From: Frankiales bacterium
GTDB taxonomy: Bacteria > Actinomycetota > Actinomycetes > Mycobacteriales > SCTD01
Assembly (NCBI GenBank): GCA_004299215.1
Contig: SCTD01000074.1
Coordinates: 1-6,772, forward strand
Direction: 5' to 3'
Length of the DNA stretch: 6,772 bases
The notes beneath the pieces were generated by a model. It was not told where the DNA came from. It saw only the letters and a program-made list of their open reading frames with translations, and did not search any database. Positions 1-6,772 of the stretch are shown piece by piece (within the stretch, counting starts at the first letter, position 1; every line of letters begins with the position of its first letter). Made by a program: the position numbers and the translations under genes.

Positions 1-2172
<2,172 letters not shown>

Positions 2173-2179
2173 GGTGCTG

Positions 2180-2186
2180 CTCCTTC
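2180..2186 (-). promoter_or_regulatory. acn ribosome-binding site overlapping the acnR stop codon
   Basis: On the minus strand GAAGGAG lies seven bases before the acn ATG, and its first two bases are the last two of the regulator's TGA stop. Only 12 bp separate the two coding regions. Ribosomes finishing the regulator would therefore stop on the acn Shine-Dalgarno, an arrangement typical of translational coupling. Confidence 0.85.
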
Positions 2187-2763
2187 AGTCGATGCGGGTC
2201 ACGCTAGTGGGGGTGCGGACGGCTGCTTCCACGAGGTCGAGCACGCCGTCCAGGTGGGCGAGCGGCATGCCCGAGGCGATGCTGCTGACCAGCCCGTCGA
2301 AGACGAGCCGGAGGTAGTCGACGAGCAGGGCGACGGGGACGTCGCTGCGCACGACGCCCGCCTCGCGCTGGCGCTCGAGCCGCTCGGCCGTGGCCCGGGT
2401 GATCGCCTCCTGCCGCTCAGCCCAGGACGCGGCGAACCCCGGGTCGGTGCGCAGCCGGCGGCGTACCTCGAGCTGCACGCCGAGCCACCCGGCGTCCTTG
2501 TCGCGCAGGTCGCGCATGACCTGGACCAGGCCGGCCTCCGCGACCACCTCGGCCGTGCGCGCGGCGTCGTCCTCGGCGAGCGCCAGGAACAGCGCCTCCT
2601 TGTCGCGGAAGTGGTGGAAGATCGCGCCCCTGCTCAGCCCGGTCTCGGCCTCGAGCACCTTCACCGTCGCGCCCTCGTACCCGTGCCGAGCGAACGCCCG
2701 GCGGGCGGCCGCGAGGATCGCACCGCGGCGGGCGGCCAGCTCCTGCTCCGACACCTTGGGCAC
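2185..2763 (-). CDS. acnR: TetR-family regulator, AcnR-like aconitase repressor
   Basis: This is a 192-residue TetR-family DNA-binding protein. The N-terminal helix-turn-helix spans about residues 12-58, with recognition region ATVKVLEAETGLSRGAIFHHF at about 32-52. The rest is a helical ligand and dimer domain. From memory, the stretch from FARHGYEGATV through GAIFHHF.DKE.LFLALA..DAAR.AEVV and the later RLRTDP and LDLVE blocks match Corynebacterium AcnR closely. AcnR represses aconitase and senses citrate-Mg. Position supports the assignment, since acn begins 12 bp downstream in the same direction. In Corynebacterium and Mycobacterium the regulator follows acn, whereas here it precedes it. 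The start is GTG (VPKVSEQELAARR), which fits TetR N-terminal architecture. No proper Shine-Dalgarno precedes it, but a TAGCGT -10 box lies six bases upstream, suggesting a leaderless mRNA. The palindrome at 2781-2802 implies autoregulation. The family is certain; the AcnR identity is well supported but inferred. Confidence 0.88.
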   Translation of the reverse strand: MPKVSEQELAARRGAILAAARRAFARHGYEGATVKVLEAETGLSRGAIFHHFRDKEALFLALAEDDAARTAEVVAEAGLVQVMRDLRDKDAGWLGVQLEVRRRLRTDPGFAASWAERQEAITRATAERLERQREAGVVRSDVPVALLVDYLRLVFDGLVSSIASGMPLAHLDGVLDLVEAAVRTPTSVTRID

Positions 2764-2769
2764 GCACCT

Positions 2770-2798
2770 ACGCTAGCAGAAAACCGTACGTCCGTCTT
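2770..2798 (-). promoter_or_regulatory. Candidate leaderless promoter of acnR-acn
   Basis: On the minus strand, TAGCGT (2770-2775) fits the actinobacterial -10 pattern TANNNT and ends six bases before the acnR GTG at 2763. That is the distance expected when transcription begins at the start codon itself. Seventeen bases further upstream is AAGACG (2793-2798), a partial match to the TTGAC-type -35. The absence of a usable Shine-Dalgarno before the GTG agrees with a leaderless start. The promoter is inferred from pattern and spacing only. Confidence 0.45.
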
Positions 2799-2802
2799 GT
2801 TT
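2781..2802. promoter_or_regulatory. Imperfect 22-bp palindrome, likely TetR/AcnR operator
   Basis: The sequence reads AAAC-N3-ACG-N2-CGT-N3-GTTT, symmetric at 14 of 22 positions, with a nested perfect CGTACG at 2785-2790. Size and AAAC/GTTT ends are typical of TetR-family operators. It lies in the 87-bp divergent region and covers the candidate -35 box and most of the -35/-10 spacer of acnR, where bound repressor would block RNA polymerase. It shares a GTAC core with the Corynebacterium AcnR site as I remember it, but does not match the whole consensus. The regulator next door is the most likely ligand; this is inference. Confidence 0.55.
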
Positions 2803-2837
2803 CCCCCCTCGCCACAGCCGGTCACGGCGACGGGGTC

Positions 2838-2843
2838 TACGGT
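2838..2843 (+). promoter_or_regulatory. Possible -10 box for a leaderless methyltransferase mRNA
   Basis: TACGGT matches TANNNT and lies seven bases before the ATG at 2851. There is no purine-rich Shine-Dalgarno in the preceding 15 bases. The -35 region at the right distance (around 2815-2820) is a poor match, so this is a weak call. If real, the methyltransferase and acnR promoters are back to back within 87 bp. Confidence 0.3.
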
Positions 2844-2850
2844 GCGCGCC

Positions 2851-3465
2851 ATGGGGCTCTGGACGGATCACGTCGTGCCGCGTATCGCGACCGCGGCTCT
2901 CGGTACGGCGCAGGTGCGCGCGATGCGGGAGCGCGTCTGCGCGGGGCTGTCCGGCGAGGTCGTCGAGATCGGTTTCGGCTCGGGACTGAACGTGCCGCAC
3001 TACCCGGCGGCCGTGACGCGTGTCGAGGCCGTGGAGCCGTCCGACGTCGGCTGGAGGCTGGGGGCGGAGCGGCTGGCCGCGGCCCCGGTGCCGGTCCGGC
3101 GCGCGGGGCTCGACGGGCAGAGGCTGCCGTTCGCCGATGACTCCTTCGACTGCGCGCTGTCGACGTTCACGATGTGCACGATCCCCGACCTCGGGGCCGC
3201 GCTGTCGGAGCTGCGCCGGGTGCTGCGTCCCGGCGGGAGGCTGCACTTCGTGGAGCACGGCAGGGCCCCGGACGTCTCGGTGCAGCGGTGGCAGCGGCGG
3301 ATCGAGCCGCTCTACTCACCACTGGCGGGTGGGTGCCGGCTCAGCAGGCCGATAACCGAGCTGGTCGGCGCTGCCGGCTTCACCATCGAGCGGGTCGACG
3401 CCGGCTACGTGCCGAAGGACCCGAAGCCGTTCGGCTACGTGTACGAGGGCGTCGCCCGGAGCTGA
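2851..3465 (+). CDS. Class I SAM-dependent methyltransferase (Methyltransf_11 type)
   Basis: This 204-residue protein has the Rossmann methyltransferase fold. Motif I is VVEIGFGSG at 37-45 (SAM glycine loop), and the acidic end of strand 2 is VEAVEPS at 58-64. LPFADDSFDCALSTFTMCTIPD at 92-113 covers motifs II/III, followed by LRRVLRPGGRLHFVEHG at 121-137. The C-terminal part (Q.WQR.IEP.YSPLAGGCRLSR, then PFGYVYEGVA) resembles bacterial relatives of the METTL7/TMT1 thiol methyltransferases as I recall them. The substrate cannot be deduced. It has no membrane segment or signal peptide. The frame stays open for about 2.8 kb upstream, so open-frame length does not fix the start. ATG 2851 is chosen because family members begin shortly before motif I, and because acnR and acn occupy the upstream region on the other strand. 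GTG at 2842 is an in-frame alternative. It is divergent from acnR and may share its regulatory region. Confidence 0.9.
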   Translation: MGLWTDHVVPRIATAALGTAQVRAMRERVCAGLSGEVVEIGFGSGLNVPHYPAAVTRVEAVEPSDVGWRLGAERLAAAPVPVRRAGLDGQRLPFADDSFDCALSTFTMCTIPDLGAALSELRRVLRPGGRLHFVEHGRAPDVSVQRWQRRIEPLYSPLAGGCRLSRPITELVGAAGFTIERVDAGYVPKDPKPFGYVYEGVARS

Positions 3466-3492
3466 GCCGGCCCGGGGCTGAGCCGGCCCGGA
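3461..3492 (+). repeat. Tandem 16-bp duplication across the methyltransferase stop
   Basis: GCTGAGCCGGCCCGGG (3461-3476) is followed directly by GCTGAGCCGGCCCGGA, a 15/16 match. The first copy contains the TGA stop of the methyltransferase, so the second carries a duplicate TGA just beyond the gene. It looks like a small slippage duplication; no function is evident. Confidence 0.75.
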
Positions 3493-3494
3493 CG

Positions 3495-3532
3495 CCACGA
3501 CGCCGCCGGCCCGAGGGCCGGCGGCGTCGTGG
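3495..3532. terminator. Bidirectional hairpin terminator, 17-bp perfect stem
   Basis: Arms 3495-3511 and 3516-3532 are perfectly complementary over 17 bp and enclose the four-base loop CGAG. The hairpin sits between two converging genes, 29 bp after the methyltransferase stop and 11 bp after the micro-protein stop on the other strand, so it can serve both. Neither side has a T-rich tail, as is common for actinobacterial terminators, so it would be an I-shaped terminator rather than a classical one. Confidence 0.8.
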
Positions 3533-3543
3533 TGCGTCCTGCG

Positions 3544-3687
3544 TCAGTAGACGCGGCGGCGGGTGCCCCCGAGCGGGACGAGGTTGAGGACCAGACCGAC
3601 CACCAGCAGGATGACGCCGAGGGTGGTGAGGATCGAGGGCCCGACCAGCAGGCCGATGAGCAGGAGGATCAGGCCGAGGACGATCAT
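3544..3687 (-). CDS. 47-residue membrane micro-protein (DUF6131-like)
   Basis: The frame reads MIVLGLILLLIGLLVGPSIL at its start and ends in GGTRRRVY. It is almost entirely hydrophobic (Leu/Ile/Val with Gly at 5, 12, 16, 24 and 31), with two short membrane-spanning stretches at about 2-15 and 18-38 and a basic RRR tail. The pattern suggests a tight helical hairpin with glycine-faced packing and a cytoplasmic C-terminus. A strong AAGGAG (3695-3700) lies seven bases before the ATG, which makes it a real gene despite its size. The size and composition match the actinobacterial DUF6131 family as I remember it; function is unknown. It is 70 bp downstream of the GT20 gene on the same strand and could be the last gene of that transcript or have its own promoter. 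The hairpin at 3495-3532 ends it. Confidence 0.85.
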   Translation of the reverse strand: MIVLGLILLLIGLLVGPSILTTLGVILLVVGLVLNLVPLGGTRRRVY

Positions 3688-3694
3688 GGGGGTT

Positions 3695-3700
3695 CTCCTT
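3695..3700 (-). promoter_or_regulatory. Strong ribosome-binding site of the micro-protein
   Basis: AAGGAG on the minus strand, seven bases before the ATG at 3687. It is one of the clearest Shine-Dalgarno sites in the window and is the main evidence that the 47-codon frame is translated. Confidence 0.85.
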
Positions 3701-3757
3701 CGTGAGGGTCACGGTGCGTGCAGGGGGTCTCCCCGTTCGGTGAGCGGCTACGCCTCC

Positions 3758-5308
3758 TCAGCGCAACGTCCCCTTTGTCCGTTTCTCGGCCCGCAGGTCG
3801 GTGAGGTCGGCCAGCTGCACGGAGAGCCAGCGGCGCACGTCGTTGTGGTGCACCACCAGCGCGGCGTGCTCGCGCCGGTCGCGGCGCAGCTGCGGCGGCA
3901 TGGTCAGGGCGGTGTGGAGCGCGTCGGCCTGCTGCGCGACGTCGAAGGGGTGCAGCGTCACGGCGAAGCGGCCCAGCTCGTCGTGCGCGCCGGTCGCCTC
4001 CGACAGCGCCAGCACCATGTCGCGCTCGTTGACGACGACGGCTTCCTTGGCGACCAGGTTCATGCCGTCAGCGACGGCGTTGACGACGAGGACGTCGCAG
4101 CGCCGGTACGCCGCCGTCGCCAGGGCCATGTCCGACGCGAGCCGGAGGTCCACGGGCTGCCAGTCGCCGGTGCCGAACCTCGCGTTCACCGAGGCCGCCG
4201 CCGCGCCGATCTCGGCGAGGTAGGCGGCGTACTCCGGCACGTCCTGCCGGCTGGGCTGCAGCAGCGCGAGGAACTGCACCTGCCCGTGCAGCTCGGGGTG
4301 CTCGGTGAGCAGCAGGTCGTAGGCCGTGAAGCCGCGGACGATGTTCTTGCTGGGGTCGGTGCGGTCCACCCGCAGGATCAGCTGGCCGCCGGCGAGCCGC
4401 TCGTCGAGGTCGACCAGGTGCTCGTCGCTGGCGTCGGTGTGGGCGACCTGCTCGAGTGCCTCGATGTCGATGCTGATGGGGTAGACGCGCACGTGCACCC
4501 GGCGACCCGGCACCTGCACGGTCATGTCGCTGAGGTCGACCGGGAGGCCGAGCAGCTCCTGCGCGCACAGGACGAACGCCCGGGCGTCGGCCCGGGTGTG
4601 GAAGGCCACGACGTCACAGCCCAGCAGGCCCAGCAGCAGCCGCTCGCGCATGTCGGGCGGCAGCACCCGCCAGGCGTCCGGCCCGGGCCAGGGGATGTGC
4701 ACGAAGTGGCTCAGCACGGCGTCCGGGCAGCGGTCCCGGACCAGCTGACCGACCAGGTAGAAGTGGTAGTCGTGCAGCAGGACCAGCGCCTGCCCGCCGA
4801 CCTTCTCGACCTGCTGGACGACGGCCTCCGCCGCCAGCTCGTTGGCGACGACGTAGCCCTCCTCGAAGGCCGCGCGCTCGACGCGTCCGATGGACGGGCT
4901 GCTCTTGAGGTCGTGCAGCCGGTGCTGGACGAACCACAGCAACGGGTTGGCGACGACGCCGTAGAACGGCTCGTGCACCTCCGGCGGGATCGGCACCAGC
5001 CGGACCGCCACCTCGCGCTCGGCGGGGTCGCCGTCGTCGAGCAGCCGCGGGGCGCCGTCCAGGGCCAGCCGCACGGGGGCGTCGCCGACCTCCTCGGCCA
5101 CCACCGCGTCCTCGCCGCCGGCGGCCACGCAGACCCAGACCGCCTCGTCGAGGTGGCCGGCGAGCCCGGACAGGGCGGTGACCAGGCCTCCCGCTCCCCG
5201 GTCCAGGACGCGCTCGCCGGTGCGGGGGTCGAGCTCGAAGCCGACGGGGCCGCGGTGGGAGAGCAGGACGACGGGCAGGTCGGAGGTCAGCAGGTCGGCG
5301 GGGGCCAC
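3758..5308 (-). CDS. otsA: GT20-family trehalose-6-phosphate synthase-like enzyme
   Basis: Family members transfer glucose from a nucleotide sugar (UDP-, GDP- or ADP-glucose) to glucose-6-phosphate, giving trehalose-6-phosphate in the cytosol. From the GTG start the protein has 516 residues, close to the usual 470-510. GT-B fold motifs in order: SHRGPV at 17-22 (usually SNR; Arg19 matches E. coli Arg9), GAGGL at 38-42, NPLLW with Trp125, HDYHFYLVGQL at 179-189, HIPWPGPDAWRVLP at 204-217, RTDPSK at 316-321 (equivalent to the donor-phosphate Arg/Lys of RLDYSK) and DGMNLVAKE at 414-422. There is no phosphatase (OtsB) domain. GTG 5308 has AGGA seven bases upstream; a TTG at 5359 would add 17 residues and overlap the preceding gene. 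It lies 37 bp after the WS/DGAT gene and is probably cotranscribed. The sequence between motifs diverges from E. coli OtsA, so another donor, or a glucosylglycerol-phosphate-type acceptor, is possible. Confidence 0.87.
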   Translation of the reverse strand: MAPADLLTSDLPVVLLSHRGPVGFELDPRTGERVLDRGAGGLVTALSGLAGHLDEAVWVCVAAGGEDAVVAEEVGDAPVRLALDGAPRLLDDGDPAEREVAVRLVPIPPEVHEPFYGVVANPLLWFVQHRLHDLKSSPSIGRVERAAFEEGYVVANELAAEAVVQQVEKVGGQALVLLHDYHFYLVGQLVRDRCPDAVLSHFVHIPWPGPDAWRVLPPDMRERLLLGLLGCDVVAFHTRADARAFVLCAQELLGLPVDLSDMTVQVPGRRVHVRVYPISIDIEALEQVAHTDASDEHLVDLDERLAGGQLILRVDRTDPSKNIVRGFTAYDLLLTEHPELHGQVQFLALLQPSRQDVPEYAAYLAEIGAAAASVNARFGTGDWQPVDLRLASDMALATAAYRRCDVLVVNAVADGMNLVAKEAVVVNERDMVLALSEATGAHDELGRFAVTLHPFDVAQQADALHTALTMPPQLRRDRREHAALVVHHNDVRRWLSVQLADLTDLRAEKRTKGTLR

Positions 5309-5315
5309 GCCTCGA

Positions 5316-5319
5316 TCCT
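5316..5319 (-). promoter_or_regulatory. RBS that favours the GTG 5308 start of the GT20 gene
   Basis: On the minus strand CAGGATCGAGGC precedes the GTG; its AGGA is seven bases from the start codon, the normal distance. The longer TTG-initiated version has only a weaker GAAGAAG upstream and would overlap the WS/DGAT stop. The 17 extra residues would also lie before the first expected strand of the GT20 fold. Confidence 0.6.
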
Positions 5320-5345
5320 GCCCAGCCTCGGGCGAAGCAGACCGG

Positions 5346-6772
5346 TCAGGTCCAGACAACCGACTTCTTCAGGTCCTCGAGCTCGTCCACCAGGTAGCCG
5401 CTCAGCCGGTCCAGGTCGGGGACCAGCTCGCGGTCGGCGATCAGGCCGAAGTGCATGCCGTCCTCGTAGGACATCACGGTGATGTTCAGGCCCTGGCCGT
5501 CCGCGATCGCCGAGAGCGGGTAGTACTGCATGAGCCGGGCGCCGGCGTAGTACAGCGGCAGGTTCGGCCCGGGGACGTTCGAGATGATCAGGTTGAACGG
5601 GCTGAGCCACTCGACCAGCCGCAGGCGGGCCGCCATCCGCGCCGCCTGGCCGGCGAGCGCCGGCATCGCGAACTGCGTGACGTCGGAGAGCAGGTCGGCA
5701 GGCAGCGCGCCGTGCTGCTCCTTCGCCGCGCGCATGGCGGCGTGGCAGTGCATGAGGCGGTCGGCCGGCTCGGCGAGGTGGGTCGGCAGCGGGGCGGTCA
5801 TGGTGGAGACGCGGTTGCCACCGGTGCCCTTCTGCTCCTCGGTGCGCACCGAGACGGGCACGGCGGCGATCAGCGGCCCGTCCGGCAGCGCCGCATGGTC
5901 CACCAGCCAGCGCCGGAGCGCGCCGGCGCACAGCGCCATCACCACGTCGTTGACGGTGGCGCCGCCGGCGTTCTTGATCTCCTTGACGTCGGCCAGCGGG
6001 ACGGTGCAGAACGCCCAGCGGCGGTGCGGTCCGACCGGCCGGTTGAAGGGCGTACGAGGCGCGCGCAGGCCGGTCTGCGACAGCACCGCGCTCTGGCCCC
6101 GGCGCGGGAGGAAGCGGTCGACGACGGGCAGGCTGGGCCGGGCCGGGCTCATCGCGAGACCGGGCAGCGAGCGGGCGAGGGCGGCGCTGACCCGGGCGGC
6201 ACGCACCGGCTGACCGGCCAGCGTCAGCAGGCTGCGGGCGAGCAGCCCGACGCTGTTCGGCTGCTGGTCGGCCTCCCACGGCGGGACCTCGCCGAGGTCG
6301 CGGCCCTCGGGCGCGAGGTCGAGGACGGCAGCCAGGATGTCGTTGCCGGAGACGCCGTCGATGGCCGCGTGGTGGACCTTCGTGTAGACCGCCATCCGGC
6401 CGCCGGAGAGCCCGGAGATCAGGTAGAGCTCCCACAGCGGGCGGCGACGGTCGAGCGGGCGGGCGTGCAGCCGGGCGGCCTGCTCTGCCAGCTGGCGGTC
6501 GTCACCGGGGGCCGGCAGCGCCAGCTCGCGGACGTGGAACTCGATGTCGAAGTCCGGGTCCTCGATCCAGTACGGCTGGTCGAACCCGAAGGGCACCTCG
6601 GCCAGCCGGCGGCGGAACGGCGGGACGAGGTGCAGCCGTTCGCCGATGACCTTCTGGAGCCGCTCCAGGGTCAGCGGCTCCGGCGCGGTCGACGGGTCGA
6701 TGACGCAGACGCTCCCGACGTGCCCGTAGACCGATGAGGTCTCCATGGCGAGGAAGGCGGCGTCGAGGCCGG
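5346..6772 (-). CDS. WS/DGAT: wax ester synthase / diacylglycerol O-acyltransferase, N-terminus cut
   Basis: This enzyme esterifies fatty alcohols or diacylglycerol with acyl-CoA, making wax esters or triacylglycerol for intracellular lipid stores, usually at the membrane or lipid-body surface. The visible 474 residues include GLDAAFLAMET at the extreme N-terminus, PLWE, and the catalytic HHAAIDG (6354-6374). NDVVMALCAGALRRWL follows, then the C-terminal SNVPGPN...YYAGARL..YYPLS...G.GLNITVMSY block. Family proteins start a few residues before the L-D-x-x-F-L motif, so the ATG at 6746 is internal. The true start lies just past the right edge, probably fewer than ten codons away. Expected full length is about 480 residues, within the normal range. 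All catalytic signatures are intact. The GT20 gene follows by 37 bp. Actinobacteria often have several paralogues, so substrate preference cannot be assigned. Confidence 0.94.
   Translation of the reverse strand, partial: GLDAAFLAMETSSVYGHVGSVCVIDPSTAPEPLTLERLQKVIGERLHLVPPFRRRLAEVPFGFDQPYWIEDPDFDIEFHVRELALPAPGDDRQLAEQAARLHARPLDRRRPLWELYLISGLSGGRMAVYTKVHHAAIDGVSGNDILAAVLDLAPEGRDLGEVPPWEADQQPNSVGLLARSLLTLAGQPVRAARVSAALARSLPGLAMSPARPSLPVVDRFLPRRGQSAVLSQTGLRAPRTPFNRPVGPHRRWAFCTVPLADVKEIKNAGGATVNDVVMALCAGALRRWLVDHAALPDGPLIAAVPVSVRTEEQKGTGGNRVSTMTAPLPTHLAEPADRLMHCHAAMRAAKEQHGALPADLLSDVTQFAMPALAGQAARMAARLRLVEWLSPFNLIISNVPGPNLPLYYAGARLMQYYPLSAIADGQGLNITVMSYEDGMHFGLIADRELVPDLDRLSGYLVDELEDLKKSVVWT

Noticed and set aside
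2776..2792. Exact match to the Corynebacterium AcnR operator
   Set aside because: Only the GTAC core and part of CAGNAC fit, with wrong spacing. The 22-bp palindrome is the better candidate, and I recall the consensus only from memory.
3724..3748. Small hairpins between the GT20 stop and the micro-protein
   Set aside because: GGGG-TCT-CCCC has only a four-base-pair stem, and the adjacent CCGTTC/GAGCGG pairing is imperfect. Neither is strong enough to call a terminator.
3563..5482. 639-codon plus-strand open frame across the GT20 gene
   Set aside because: It is antisense to GT20 and overlaps the micro-protein. It shows low-complexity HVD/QLR-rich translation with no start signal or family resemblance.
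5178..6737. 519-codon plus-strand open frame across WS/DGAT
   Set aside because: It is a mirror frame of the acyltransferase, whose HHAAIDG and C-terminal blocks prove the minus strand is coding.

Overview
The window is high-GC bacterial DNA (about 70% by eye) with strongly GC-biased third positions. Non-ATG starts and possible leaderless starts are also present. Together with the gene content this points to an actinobacterium. The aconitase with a proline/alanine-rich linker insert, the AcnR-type regulator, the WS/DGAT acyltransferase and the DUF6131-like micro-protein all fit that phylum. A Nocardioides/Propionibacteriales-type host is plausible, but the genus cannot be fixed from sequence reading alone.

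Layout. Positions 1-2172 (minus) hold the first 724 codons of aconitase (acn); its 3' end lies beyond the left edge. Immediately upstream, 2185-2763 (minus) encodes a TetR-family regulator that closely resembles AcnR, the citrate-responsive aconitase repressor. Its stop codon overlaps the acn ribosome-binding site, so the two look like one translationally coupled unit. An 87-bp divergent intergenic region (2764-2850) carries an imperfect 22-bp palindrome that overlaps a candidate promoter for acnR-acn. It separates that unit from a plus-strand class I SAM methyltransferase (2851-3465). The methyltransferase meets a 47-residue membrane micro-protein (3544-3687, minus) tail to tail, and a 17-bp perfect GC hairpin lies between the two stop codons.

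Further right, again on the minus strand, are a GT20-family trehalose-6-phosphate-synthase-like enzyme (3758-5308) and a WS/DGAT wax ester synthase/diacylglycerol acyltransferase (5346-6772). The latter is cut at its N-terminus by the right edge. These two are 37 bp apart and probably cotranscribed, with the acyltransferase first.

Functionally, the left half is a TCA-cycle control module: citrate/isocitrate isomerase plus its likely citrate sensor. The right half combines storage-lipid synthesis with trehalose-type disaccharide synthesis, which suits carbon storage and stress physiology. Nearly all the sequence is accounted for by known families. No mobile element, CRISPR array, tRNA or rRNA was seen. 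The most interesting points are the regulator-first acnR-acn arrangement with its palindrome and promoter, the SFPASDP-containing insert in aconitase, the divergent GT20 enzyme beside WS/DGAT, and the membrane micro-protein. I did not find a convincing undescribed system.
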